Shown here: piece after piece, positions 49,949-63,138 of the stretch
How the letters are laid out: each line of letters begins with the position of its first letter
Numbering within the stretch: position 1 is the first letter of the stretch
Source of the DNA: Cardinalis cardinalis
Taxonomy: Eukaryota; Chordata; Aves; Passeriformes; Cardinalidae
Assembly: GCA_014549065.1 (NCBI GenBank)
Contig: JACDOX010000369.1
Location: forward strand, 115,313-179,312
Direction: 5' to 3'
DNA length: 64,000 nucleotides
Program-made: the position numbers and the translations under genes
The notes under the pieces: generated by a model
What the model was told of the DNA's origin: nothing
Databases searched by the model: none
What the model saw: only the letters and a program-made list of their open reading frames with translations

Positions 49949-51439
49949 CGTTTTTTTTTCTTTTTTCTTGAAGAGCTGACCAAGCTGAATTGGAGACCAA
50001 TTTTACAACTCCTTGGACCTTTGATAAATGCAGCCTGTGTACATCCATAATTCTGGTAAATATATGGAATTATTAAAATAATAAATGTGAGACTAATATT
50101 CTGATAAATTGAAAGATACTGCTTGTATAATGAAAAATTATGGTTTAGCCTATAAATAAAAGTAGCTTGTTTGTCTCAGCTGTTTTCTTTTTGGAAGCAG
50201 GCCTTGATAATAGTGGTACACTACATAAATCTTATATATTTTAGCACAACTGTCTCTTGTACACTGAATTATTTTCTGAGGAAATGCTGGCCTGTCTAGG
50301 TAATTTTAAAAGTGCATTAATTGAACAGTACCTGAAATNTCATATTTCTTCCTATTCAGGAGCTTGTCTACGGACTACAAGTTATTCTGGTACTATAAAA
50401 TCCATTGCCACTTGAAATGCCTAATTTTATAAAAAGCAATTAAAAATTAAAGAGAATTATGTAAAAATCAGAAAGAAGTTATTTAAGATTTTCAACTTAG
50501 TCCAATTTGCCATCTATCTTGTACGTCTTTTCAATCTTGTTAATATTTCAACAAAGGAATTCCTAAAAGACTTAATATGAACTAAAATATAACTTTCCCT
50601 GCAACAGAGAATGAGAAAAGACATCTGAAACCTATTTCTATAAAATAATCTGAGAGATTAAAAAAGCAGTGGTTCATATTTTAGCAACATACTTTATGCT
50701 TAATATCATACCATATGCTTAACATAACTTATGCTTAATTATTTGGAGAATGTTAAGATTTAAAACATTTACAATTGTATTTGAAACTAATAACTCGAAT
50801 TATGAGATAAGCCAAGAATATTGAAATAAAAAAATTAGTCTCAATCTATAACCATGTGCCTCAAACATAGTGAAAGTATATGTATATGTTGGATGTTTTA
50901 TACAGATCTTCATATCTGTATATTAGAATTTAGGCCAGTGTAATCCTGTTTCCTGCATTTTTTCTTTGTTATTTTCCAAAGCAACAATCAAGTGAGAAAA
51001 AGCCACTTTTGCTGAGATATTCTTCCATTTCTGAATATGTCATCCTAGTGAAAGAAAAACAACTAGTACTACTGATAAAGGAAAATGGAGAAAGCTGTCA
51101 TTTACTGAGCAATCAGAGTACACTGCCTTCTTCTCCACAGAACAGTACCCAGTTATTAACTTTCTTCATCTCTTCCACAAAATTTCAGTACAACTTTCAC
51201 TGGTTCTTTCCATTTTCACACCTCACTAAGGGATTTTAATAGCATCATACTTTGTCTTTACAAACATCTGCATCCACTTACACTGCTCATTATATAGGTT
51301 TATTCTGATATAGCTTAAACCGTAATTTCCTGCTACTGTTCACTTGGTTTTTAACTTTTTTGCCCCTGTGCATTACCTGTAACATCAGAAAAAGAGAAGA
51401 TATGAGAAAGGAGAAACAAGAATAACCAGAAGGAATAAG
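49949..51439. other. AT-rich non-coding DNA
   Basis: I see no gene, repeat family or structured element. Confidence 0.5.
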
Positions 51440-52165
51440 TGTGTTCCAAAAGGAATTTCATGAAGTTCAACGAGAAGAAATGCAAAGTCATACAGGTGAG
51501 AACAATGTCAGCTACCAATATATGCTAGGGGCCATCCAAAGGGATATGGTGATCCTGGTGGGCACAAAGTTCCACCTGAGCCAGCACTATGCTCTTGCCA
51601 GGAGGAAGGCTAAAGGTACTCTTGGCTACTTTAGAAAAGTACTGCCTGCTGTTGGAGGTCGTGTGTTCCTTATTTTTTTTATTCAGCATTGGTGAGGCCA
51701 CACCTGGAGTATTGTGTGAGCCCAGCTCTTCTGGGCTCCTCAGCACAAAAGAGACATGCACTTAGCTGGAACAGTCCAACAAAAGATGGCAAGGATGATT
51801 AAGGGACTGAAGTACTTCACATATGAGGGAAGTCTGAGAGAGCTTGGACTGTTCAACCTAGAGAAATGAACACTGACAAGGAATCTTATGAATGTGTATA
51901 AATACCTGAAGGAAGGATGCAGAGAAGATGNGTCCAGACTCTTTTCAGTGGTCCCAAGTGACATGATCAGAGGCAATGGGCACAAGCTGAAACACAGGAG
52001 GTTCCATGCGAACATCAGTAAACAAGTTTTAATACTTTGAGGATGACTGAATGTTGGCACAGGCTACCCAAGAAACTGTGAGAAATCTGTGGAAACATTC
52101 AAAACCCATATGGACATGGTCCTGGGCAACTGATTCTAGATGCCCCTGCTTGAGCAGGATGGGTA
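51440..52165 (+). mobile_element. CR1 LINE fragment (longest in window)
   Basis: Successive CR1 blocks are legible in the forward sense: 'aagttcaacgagaagaaatgcaaagtc', 'ggtgaggccacacctggagtattgtgtg', 'atgattaagggactg', 'gtgtataaatacctgaaggaagg' and 'gcacaagctgaaacacaggaggtt'. It ends around 'tgcttgagcaggatgggt'. It covers the last part of ORF2 and much of the 3' region. The terminal tail repeat is missing or unreadable, which is less usual for CR1, whose 3' end is normally kept. Several small indels break any frame. Confidence 0.9.
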
Positions 52166-55100
52166 ATAGGCTCTTCACTACTCAGGAGAGTTTTGAAAGC
52201 CAAAAGGTAGTTAGCATATGACTGCTTACCACAAACCACAGAGGCTGAAGTAAATTCTGTGCTTAGAGAGGTATTATGCTCTAAATGTTCAGGGCCTAAT
52301 AAATGCCCTGCCTTATAAAGGCAGTGGAAACTTTGCTTTAGACTTCATTAATACAAGTGCTTGGTAAAGAGCAGGATCATTAAGCTGCAACAATCATGAA
52401 GACTAATAAAAATACAGGCTATCCTTTACTCCCAGTTCTATACTGTTCTTGATCTCAAGAGACCCTCTACACTCTTACAGAAATACTTGAGCCAGTAACA
52501 ATGAATTGCAGCAAAACCCAGTTTGCAGTCTGCTCGTTAAAAGTAGCTAAGAAAAACAATCTGATTAATCAAAATCATGTGCTATATTTCAGACTATTTT
52601 CCAGATTATAACCGTACAGAAATATCAGGCTTAAAGGAAAAAAGGAATAAAGAAAGGAAATAAATCCATAGTTTTATTTTGTCTTAAAAAACTCTATGTA
52701 TAAAAAGGCAATGTGATAGAAAGGCAGGTAAATCTCTTATAGTCTTGAATGTGAGGTACCATATGTTGTACTATGTACTTCACAGCTATTTCACATGTAA
52801 AAGAATGACTTGTTTAGCTTCATGCCATTGTGTTTCACAGCAGTTTTTAAAGGCCTTAAAAATTAATTCTGATGAGATAGAAACAGACAATCTCATTAGT
52901 ACTGAAAAGAGACTGTAGAAACAATTACTTGTACATTCCAAACTGATACTGGGCACACATTCACATGCACCAGTTTTGCAAAAAAATAATATATATGTAT
53001 ATCTGCTAAACATAGATGCAAAATATTGTTCTAAATGTATTAATTTGCACAGTTTTATCTGCTTTTCACATCATTATAATGTAAAAAACTGGAGTTGAGC
53101 AGAGAAATAATAGTTGTCTAATCCTAAAATATTCTATAGTGTTTGTCTTATTGACTAGCAGAATATTTAATTCCCATACAGCATTGGTTGATGCATATGC
53201 CTTTGTTATTACCTTCTTAACTTCCTTGGGTCAAAGAGTCTCTCCATCTTGCATAATCAAACAGAACAGAAATGCAGATGCAACAATATTGCTGACATTA
53301 TTAGAAAAAAATACTTCATGCTTAAGCTAAATGAGTATTATTTAACGGAATAAAGAAAATATGCATGTTGTCAATAATACAGTCACATTAGTTTAGAGCA
53401 ATATAATAAAAATGATACATAGGGAATCATAATAATTATCCTTCCATAGGAAAAACAATATTAGAAAAGGGGAAAGATTTATCAGGTCACCTAGTAAGTT
53501 TCTTCACAAAGTCATCTCACAAGTATTTTGTCCAGTTTCACTTCAACTGAATGCTGCAAAATTCCCCCACTTCTAGGGAATTTATTCTGTGGTTCAACAA
53601 AGTAATGGAACACAGTTTACTTGGAGGCTTTACCTTAATATTCACTTTTTTTCACTGCTCATTTTTATCCAATTTTCTTAATTATGCCTCTAGGATCTAC
53701 TTTGAGATGGTTTTCTAAATGCATGTACTGCAGACATTTACAAACAACTTCATGTCCTTATCCTTCACTATGACCTCTTCCTTCTCCTTATTCCAGTCAA
53801 GTTTGCAATGCATTTATTTAAACTTGAATATTCAAACACATCCACAAGAAAAAAAAAATGGAGGGATGTCCACACGAAGGTCATAGTGAGGGCAATGAAA
53901 GCAAAGTACTTGCTGAAAGTATTTTCATTTCTAAAAATANAACTCTAGCCAAATGGTCCAGAAATGCTGAATATTTTAATTGCGAGTGTTGGTTGTAGNA
54001 AACAATTCACTATTTTTTTCAATATATGAAAACAATTTACATAGCTCAAATTCTAGAGGCCAGTTCCTTGCTGTAGAATATTTACATGTAGAGCACCATT
54101 TGAGATGACCTANGTTATCTTTCTGTCTGTTACTCCAAACATGCCCAAATCTCCTAGGAGTTATTTTTATCNACTAGTCATGGACCAAGATATTTAAGGT
54201 TTCTCATGGTATTAGGTTCTTATGTGTTTGATTGTAGGATTGAATTTAGTGACTGTAGACACAATTTGAAAATACTAAAATAAATCCAATTCCAGAATAA
54301 CAAATACTGTTTAAAGTCACTGCTGTAGGAANTGTTTCTGTAAGTGTTTAAACAGCAGCATAACACAAGACTAATATTAAATTCTAAAAAACAGCCTTTA
54401 TTACCATGAATTTTTTATTATTTGTATTAAATGATGCTTTGATCAGTCCTGGATTTAATTTTCCTATTCACTGTAGAACTATAACTTTTCCATTGTTGCT
54501 TCTGAAGTGTTACTTCTGAATTATAATTTTGTAAATTTTAATTGATTTAATATATTATTTTGGCCTGGAGCATTTTATAATAATTCATGGTTTTTTAATA
54601 GCACAACAACTGTCTTTAAATCAAAGAAAAATAAATAATTTGTTTGAATTTTTAAATGCATGGGCTTAATCATTGGCCTTATAATTTTGTTTATTTACTT
54701 GTTTGTTTTTGTCTCAAATAACAAAGCAGATATGCTTAATCAGATGAACTTCTGAGTACTTAAAACATACAGGAAAATAATAGTTTATTGTGAGGAATAT
54801 TTTACACAGGAGGTGCTGTTTGATGCATTGAGTGCCTTTATTTTGAAAAATGTAGATGCAGCTATCAGCCAAACAATGCAGTAAAAATAAAAATTTAGGG
54901 CATGGAAGTGATAGTTCTGTTCAAATGAATATATCTTGGCAAACATGAATAAAAACATTAAAAAACCCCATCCACCCAGAAAACCCTCCCTCAGAATAAA
55001 GCAAATAGGAATCTGAAGACAAAATGGTGCCAAAACCAAAACAAACCAAAAAACAAACAATAAAAAATACCAAAAGTACCCATGGACAGTAAAATTGCTG

Positions 55101-57900
55101 CAGTTTATTGCTCCCTTGCCCTTCTGGTAAAACAGACTTTTTTCCTGCAACTATTATTACTGGAAGTGAATCAGATTACAAATTAGTTTCCTTATTTGAT
55201 CAGGGAACTTAATCTGGCATCTTTTGTAACTACTGCATTTGTGTGATGTCACATAAATAATAATTACACACAGCTTCTGCAAAAAAAATGCATCTCTATT
55301 TTTCTTTGCAGCGTAGCTTGACAGCTATTTCACTTGGAGTTAATTTTCTCAGATTCATAGCCAAGTCTCTTAGTATGAACATACCATATAAATTTTGCAA
55401 TTTTATTTTACCACTCCACAGACTTAACACACATTTTGGAAGACTGGGATGAATCTGTGCCTTCACTTTCATATCCATTTTATTGAACTTTTGACTCTGC
55501 TGGTTTTACCATTGCTAAATTCCCTCAATCCATGGTCCACCTTGATTTTTGATCCCATAAGTAATTTGGTATCAGACCTTTAATTTCTGACATATCTGAA
55601 ATTGATTGTGCTCCATTTGGTTGGTTGATAGCTATATTAATTGAAATGTATCTTTCATATTTGGAAATAGTCATAGATATTAAAAAAATTATTGCACTAT
55701 AAATTCAGTTACATACATTGATTCTGGTGTTATAGAAATGGGCCTTATTTACTGGACATAAAACTATGAACAAAGCTAGCTATTGCTAGGTAAATAAAGA
55801 TTTTTGTGAATTGGTATTATTGGCTCTTCAACAGCTTAAAAGTATTTTTTACTGTATGTTACGTTTTTTTTCTTGAAAGCCATTAAATCCATAATAAAAA
55901 AGCTTGACAGGAAAAAGAAGCCATTTTAGCTTCATTCATAATTTGGCTATTACAGTACCAGCGTTTTTTTTCCTACCCTCCAATTTGTATAATAATGGTT
56001 AGATTATTCCAGTGTTTTTCTCAACATTTAGCATCCAGCACAGTTCACTTCAGTTTTTCTTGCCTTGAGAATTCAGCTACAGAAATATTCTGTTGGCTGA
56101 TTTGCTTGACAAATCCTTTTGGCTGAACTTTAGTATGCATGGGAAACAGCTGTTCAATTACTGACACTTAGTAAAAGAGAACCTGAGTAATCCACAAACC
56201 ACTATACTATTTGCCTTTAGCCCTTTGCTGACAATGGTACTTGACTAAGCAGTGAAAATCTTTCTTCCCAAGATGATGCATCTCATAAACGAGCATATAA
56301 ACAAAGACCGTGCATCCACTTCAAACGCATGAGAGGACATAAAAGATTATAGCAATATTATTTATACAACATTCAGCCACAGTTGCTAAAAANATTTCCC
56401 ACGATCTGCTTTGAATGTTCTATTTAACTATTCATATAAATTTTCAACATGCATATATAATATATACCATGACAAATGATAGTTTCTTGCTCACAAGATA
56501 TATTTGCATATGCATGCTGAAAATTAGACCCCAATATTTTTCAATGCATATCCTTTCTGCTAAATCTTGTAATCATTACTCTAATGTTATCATGACTCAA
56601 CACAAAAAAAATACTCATGGAAAATTCCCTANGCTATCGTAAAAGTAAAAAGAAAAGGATCCAACTAATTTTTTTTTAATATTGCTTTACAGATTCATGA
56701 AAATGTTTTTCTTTCTTATTGATATTANTACCTTTCTACATGAAGTAAGCAAAAATTATATTTTTATATCTTGTTTCAATTTCTTCACTTGGTGAGATGA
56801 GTTGACATATATATATATATGCATGCCTCCTAGAAGTGATAACCAATATACATAAGACTAGTGGAAAATAATTTTATATTTTTCACCTAGCCATAATCTT
56901 AAATTAATAATCTTTGTCCACTCGAAGAAATCCTAAAATATCCCCAAGGAAAAAGGCTTTTCTTTTTCCTAAGTGAACTGATTTTTCCTCCCGCCTCATC
57001 TCTGGTTACATTTTTGTTCTTGTCTTCAGTCGGAACTTCTGAGATGACCTTCCTCTCGAAAAAACACACCCCAAACAAGCAAAAAACCCTACAACTTCTT
57101 CTGCCCCCAAGATAAATATTACAGCTTATCTGCCAAGACAGAGGTATGTTTACCAAAACAGATATGAGATCTGAGCAGCCAATGCTATCTTTATTCAAAT
57201 AATTAGTCTATTGGTCAGCAGGTCTCCAGATCACAAATTTGCCCTTGTTATTCAGGATGACATATTCCTTCCTTTTAAGTTCCTTATTATTATGTGGTTT
57301 TACACAAAGATGCAATTTGCTAGTATATTACACTACTTTCAGAATTTTTTTCATACATGATTTGCAATCTGCACTATAGAAAAAAAAAGAAAACTAGCAT
57401 TTTAACCACCCCTTCTCTGTGTGACATTTTTCTATACACTCGTTTTGAATGAAATTTTCAGCTGTTATGATGGATATTTATGTCAATAAAATCAAAGTTT
57501 AAGCCTGGATCCTATTTATGTTTGTTAAAAGTGAAGGCAGTTTCTTCTAACTTTTAGTTTCTAATGCCATACATTGTAAAATATGACCGTGTCATAAATG
57601 GCCTCTGCATGCCACAATTTAAAGTAACCTCAGACCACCTCAACAGCAGTTTCAGTGCTTTAATTTTTTTTTGCTGTTTATGAAAGTCTGCTGTCTAGAC
57701 ATACATACTTCTCAAAGAAGCAGTCAAGCCACCTCTGAACACTCAGTTTTGGAAGAGAAAATAAAAAAATTCTCTCCTCCGCAGAGAGTAATATTTTTGT
57801 GTACAAAATGCAGAAAGCTGCTAGTGATTTGGTTTACAATTGGTTATTTCTTAACTTTTCCTTTCTCCCTGATCTGTCAGTGTTTGAAACAACCTCTCTT
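52166..57900. other. AT-rich non-coding DNA
   Basis: No supported gene over 5.7 kb. The hydrophobic 121-codon minus-strand frame at 54785-55150 runs through A-rich simple sequence (about 55025-55075). The interval 56000-56345 is less biased in composition and free of ambiguous bases, so it could be constrained non-coding DNA, but that is only an impression. A short (AT)n occurs at 56809-56820. Confidence 0.5.
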
Positions 57901-58145
57901 TCAAACTTTCCTCTGTCCAAGATTATTGCCCTGGCTCTACTTCCTTCTTCTCGTGTCCTCTCATCTCTTTTCAACATGAGCAGTCTTTTCTTTCAAAAAT
58001 TGCCTAACTGATGCATATCTGTTCAGACTCTGAGCTGTTACCTTAAACTTACTGCTTCAATTTCAGACATGAAGAAGGGCTTGGATGCCCAAAAGCTTGG
58101 CTGCTTTTTTTCTGTCCGGCTTCCAGTCAGTCTAGTAAAAATATA
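57900..58145 (+). repeat. Probable old amniote interspersed repeat
   Basis: The segment 'gacatgaagaagggcttggatgcccaaaagcttggctgc' followed by 'cagtctagtaaaaatata' resembles the 3' part of an interspersed repeat seen widely in birds and reptiles (GAAGAAGGGCTT...AAAGCTTG...AATAAAA). The family cannot be named from memory. The left limit is uncertain. Confidence 0.45.
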
Positions 58146-58330
58146 CAGCCTGCAGAGGCAGGGCCAGGGGTAGGTCTGGGGGAGCTGACAGCAATCCCAG
58201 GGCCTAGGGAGGTCAAGCTGCTCCCCTGCCTTCTCCCATGGTATATGTTAGTGGGGATGATGTATGCACAGGCAGTGGCAGCCTGCTGTAGTGCGCATGC
58301 TGCCATCTTTTTAAGAAAATAAAAGNAAGA
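58146..58330. other. GC-richer patch of unknown origin
   Basis: A locally G/C-rich stretch (CAGAGGCAGGGCCAGGGG...) follows the repeat, then a purine-rich tract with imperfect GACAAAG repeats runs to about 58420. It may be part of the same repeat or another degraded element. No coding support. Confidence 0.35.
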
Positions 58331-61300
58331 ATTTTATGGAAGGAAGAGAAGAGAAGAAAGCAAGACAAAGTGAAGGGCAAGACAAAGAGGAGAGTAGGAC
58401 AAAGAGGACGCAAGACAAATCAGTTACCACCACCACGTACACTGAGGCAGACCTCAGTTTAAAAGTACATATGTTGCCACATTAACGTCATTAATGTGCT
58501 CTTGATAAAAGGATGTCTTACTGCTAATAAAATACCAGTTGTTATTGCCAAGGTTCAATAAATAAGGGACATAAATTTACTAGTCCTATCATTATCTAAA
58601 AATGAAGAAGGTAATGAAAGTATAATCTCATTTGTATAAATTGAAAGGAATGGTTTAAGTATTTTAATTAGCAATTGACTAGGTAACTACTACTACACTA
58701 AAATAAATGCCAATTAACAAGTTAATTATTTTTTGGCAATTATAAGTACCAAGTCAACCTACTACAGTTATTTTGTTAAACAACAGTTAAATCCTAAAAG
58801 TCTTTACAAGTTTAATTTATCAATTACAGAGCAAAGGAACATGTTTGTTGCTGGCATGGTTGAGTTATTTATGAGGAAAATAGATTAGGTTGGTATTACT
58901 TTTAAACTTTATTAAATTAATTTAAAAGGGTATGTATTAAGTGTACAATAAACATTTTATCTAAATTAAACAGTTGAATTTAATTAATTTTTAAAACTTG
59001 CATGCAGCTTCATGAAATGCTATAGTAGAAGTAGTATCTGAGTCCTGAGAACTAAACTGTTTGCTGCTCTCTCATAATTTGCTATTTTATTTAAAGACAT
59101 GTATAAAATCAATATGAGAAAATTACTTATTTCTCGACTACATCCATCCTTCATTACCTATCATGACTTTCTTAGGATATGCCATTACACTCTTAATGTT
59201 CATAATAAACTCTTGCACAGACGTACACTTTCATGCCAATGAGGTTTTATATGCAAAAACATTTGTTTTGTATAATAAGTTATTCAGAGGATGTTATACA
59301 CAGAAAACAAAACAGATTAAAATATAACGGTTTAAAAAGACAGTCATTTAAGGCAAAATGACTAGATATTTGCTTCAAATGTTTCATTCAATTACTATTG
59401 CAAACAAAGCAACTGGGAAGATAAAGAAATAAAATATCCATCAAATTAAAACATGCAGACCTCTTAATACAGCTAATAACTGCTTTTGCAATCATATATC
59501 TTGACATTGGAAGTTTCATGATGCTTTTTTCTTTATTTCTTTATTTCTTGGAAACAATAAGTATTTAACCTGTAGTATTAGAATAATTACTGGGGAGTTG
59601 ACGTATTAGTAGTGGTTATAGTACATGTATAAATTTCTCATGTTTCATCTTGTGACAGGAAACAATAAGAATCTAATTCATCATTTTAACTCTGCATTTT
59701 TATGAAGATATATTTCTCTTGTGGTGGATTTATCTAATTCCTGTTTGAATTGCTATTAAGAACATAACTAAAAAGCAAACCCGTTCTTTCATAATGTTTA
59801 CATTTCTGGTTAGATTTATAGTTCATACCACAGAATCAGGTGTGGAGTTTTTTAATAGATTAATATGTTAATAGTAGAATTGTATTTAAAATGCTTAGTT
59901 ATTGCTTCAAAGAGTTTATAAAGTTTATTAATTTATGCACGTTTTTATTTGAGAAGCATGTAGCAATTGATTAAAGGGACACGTTTTTGTTTATATAGGA
60001 GGATATATGAATCAAGACCATAATCATATCTTCAGAGCTCTTCTAGTTCTAGTTTTGTCGGCTTGTTGAAGCTTGTGCTGGATGTCTTTAAATACTGAGA
60101 CAATCTGTGCATAAATACTTTATTTTTTTTTCAAGCTTAAAAACTTAAAAAATACAATTTATTTTTACTAAAAAATTGTGAGACACAATAAATGCAAGCC
60201 AGTTAGAACTGATACAATTGGACATTGCCATAACTAGGCATTCATTTATTTGCAGGCAAATTTCCATTTATAATATCTTCCTCCTAATAAGTAATAATAA
60301 TGATGCATTAGACTAAATAAAGCAGAATATAAGTTAAATTGTGCTTAAGCAAGTAAATAAAGATTTCATAAATAGCTTTTATTTTCAGTCTGTTTCTTTT
60401 CCTTTTCAAATATGTGATAAATGTATTACTAGTCTCAGCATACATTTTTAAATGGTTGATTTAAACAAAGGAATTAATCATGAATGGTGATTTTTTTCTT
60501 TTTTATGCATCATAAATAATGTCTGAAAAAAAATTGGGGATTGTCTAGAGGTATGAGGTGCCTCTTTGTTTCCTTCTCCCACAGCACCTAATGAGAATTT
60601 TTTTCTTGAGAAAAGATGCTACACGTTAAAAAATTCCCAAGCAACACACTACTTCATGAGCACAAGGTTTCCTGACATCTCAGCTCCTCACTTCCCTAAA
60701 TCTGAACCAGATGATGGATGAATAGTTTGTCACTAAAATTTATGACTCCAAGGATACACATTCTTTTGGTTAGCTGGACTCAAGTGCAGTGGTATTAGGG
60801 TGAAAATACCAAAAGAACAGATTAAATTTTATTTAAAAATTCTTACTAAGGAAGTTAGTAAGAAAAATGAAATAATAATAGTTCTGCATGAACTCTTAGG
60901 AGCATCAATCTTTCTCACCTTCCCAGAAGTCTTTCTTCTATCTCCAAGTCATGCTGATGTGAAGGCAAGATTTTCCCAGTGGATCTAGGGAAATCAGGAA
61001 CAATATTTTGATCGAAACTCTGGGTGAGGGCAACTCTCATTACAGTCATCCAAGGGATATCTAGAGGCCCTTTGTTTCCAATGCAAATGAAGTTTTTTAG
61101 TATTTATAGCAGAACCTGCAAGACGTTTCCTCTCCACAGCTTTTGGAACATTGCTACATCACATCATTAAATGATCGCCAGAACTTGGGAGAGCAGAAGT
61201 GATGAGTTCCTAGGCTTCTCTGGGGTTGTGTTTTCTTTTATGGCAGCTTCTGGATGAATGCTGATATTCCATTTAATCTTATTTTCTTTTCAAAATATCT

Positions 61301-61376
61301 GCTATGGCCTTGAGTGCAACAACAGCCTCTTTGCAATCTCCTCTCCCACAGGGATTTAGCCTCTGGTGGTCAAGTT
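58331..61376. other. AT-rich tract dense in ATTA motifs, no gene
   Basis: Three kilobases without a single ambiguous base, and strongly AT-rich up to about 60.5 kb. The sequence is crowded with TAATTA, TTAATTA and ATTA cores (for example around 58668, 58700, 58980 and 60470). It also has a palindrome CACATTAA-cgtca-TTAATGTG at 58478-58498. No gene, LTR or CR1 text is present. This could be a cluster of conserved developmental enhancers or simply AT-rich unique DNA; the sequence alone cannot decide. Confidence 0.3.
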
Positions 61377-61429
61377 NAGATATAATATGACACTCCTATG
61401 TAACCATGGATCAGATTTATGTTTAAAGA

Positions 61430-61770
61430 GTNAGAATGAGCTGTGAGAAGCCTTGTGTGGATCTGGCCCCCTCCTCCCTATGCTCTGGAGTTGCACTTGA
61501 GCTTGAGTGATGATCCTGATATGTTGACAAGACTACCTGTGTTGACCTTGCCCCTCATGGCTGCAGTCTTGTCTGGCCATCAGAGTGCTGGTGCTTGAAC
61601 CTGACTGACATCACCAGGTGCGCTGGGCTCTTGTTCAGTGCTGTGGGTCTGTGTTGCTGTTGCTGAGGGCATGGCCCTGCTTGCCTTGCTGTCACTCTTG
61701 GGTCCTGCTGCTGAGCCTTTACGAAGCAATCCAGTCCTGCTGCTCCCTGGGAATGTCAAGTGAACTAAAA
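61430..61770. other. GC-richer unclassified element
   Basis: A sharply bounded patch with many CTG/CTTG words (for example 'ggcatggccctgcttgcc'), unlike its AT-rich surroundings. A 94-codon plus-strand frame starts within it at 61618 and leaves the patch, so it is not convincing. It is probably a remnant of a mobile element that I cannot name. Confidence 0.3.
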
Positions 61771-63138
61771 GGAAAAATATTCCTTTGTTTTCATCACAAG
61801 AATATGAATACTGTGAAAGTTCTTGTGACTTTGGACAAAAGGTGGTATCTCATTCAGATAATCAAGCATCACAGGTATCACATTATCATTAAAGTAATGT
61901 GATGTAAATGACTAAAGAAACCCAACTGGTATTTTGGTTGTGACCCTAGCAGCCAACCCTGGTGTTGGGATGTGCAAAATAGGGTCTAGGGGTTTTGTTG
62001 TTTGGGTTTGGTTGNTTTTTTGTTGTGTTTGTTTGCTTAGGTTGGGGAGGTTTGGGTGGGGAATTTTTTTCTGTGTGTCTTATTAATGTTTTGTTGTGTG
62101 CTGNGCTTTTTATGTTTAACATCAAGAATTCAAAGGGATGTTTTAAACAAAGAAATAAATTGGANCGGAACTTCTAAATGCTATTAAGTGAAAATGTGTG
62201 ACACATTAATTCTAGTGAAGGAGCCAGTTTTAGTTCTGGAGCAGGCCTCAGCTACTGTGGAATAGCTTCATTAAAACCACCACACTCCCTCAGTAGATTT
62301 GCTCAGATAGAAAATTTAACTATGGTAGAACTGATAGCATTTTATGTTCCTAAGAACATAAAAAAAAAAAGCTTTAAATATGAGTCTTACCGCTGGGTTC
62401 ACTCAGAAGTCATATACAATCAGAATAATGGTCTTAAAACATGAAAATAAAATGAAATATAATTTTAACTGTAAGTATTATAGTAATTGTATCTGAGTTA
62501 GTAGAGAGAAAAATATGCTTAAAGTGCTGTCAAAGTTTAATCACATATTAATTCTATTTGACTATATCTACACTATGTAATTTTATTCTCATTTAGGAAA
62601 ATATTTTGATGGTGTGAATCTTGGTAGAAAATTAATTTCACATTCTCAGACTTATTTTGTGATGCAACAAAATATGTCTGTGACAAAATTGATTTCATTT
62701 TAAGGGACTTCAGTGACAGTCATTGAACACTATATTATGCTATGAAGCATAATATAAATGAAGCAGATAAAAATATAGCAAGTCTTATGTAATGAATCAG
62801 ATATATCATATATTTGCTTTGGTCAATTTGTTAGATCTAGCCAAATGGCTCAAAGATACTAAAAAATCATTTGATCTAAGTCAGCGACGTATAAACAGTA
62901 TTTATATTATCAAGATATTAAATTACAAAAAGCCAAAGAATGACTTTTAATTGTGAACTTTAAAATCTGAACTGTGTTCATTTNAAAGTTTAAATATTTT
63001 TTCAAATATAACAAGCCCAGCTAGATCTTTGCCAGTGTCTACACACTTACNTATGCACCTGCACTCATTCCAGGTGCTGGCACCACTGGCACTCAAGCCT
63101 TTGGCCATTGGTCTAACTCCAGGTGCTCCATACATACA
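61771..63138. other. Non-coding DNA with a G/T-rich tract
   Basis: No supported gene. A G/T-rich tract at about 61980-62110 contains clustered G-runs (62040-62061). The rest is AT-rich without recognised features. Confidence 0.5.
62040..62061 (+). other. Potential G-quadruplex motif
   Basis: Within 22 bases there are G-runs of 2, 4, 2, 3 and 4, separated by short T or A loops, in a larger G/T-rich tract. This meets relaxed G-quadruplex rules; with several runs of three or more it could fold, but no function follows from that. Confidence 0.45.

Noticed and set aside
49639..50050. Long frames encoding Ser/Leu/Pro/Phe or Arg/Lys/Glu/Gly repeats on both strands
   Set aside because: They are translations of the (CCTT)n array in every frame; no gene evidence.
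51441..52060. Frames on both strands between 51.4 and 52.1 kb
   Set aside because: They fall inside a decayed CR1 copy with indels and are not a host gene.
54785..55150. 121-codon hydrophobic minus-strand frame
   Set aside because: Hydrophobicity comes from A-rich simple sequence read as Phe/Leu codons; no start or splice support.
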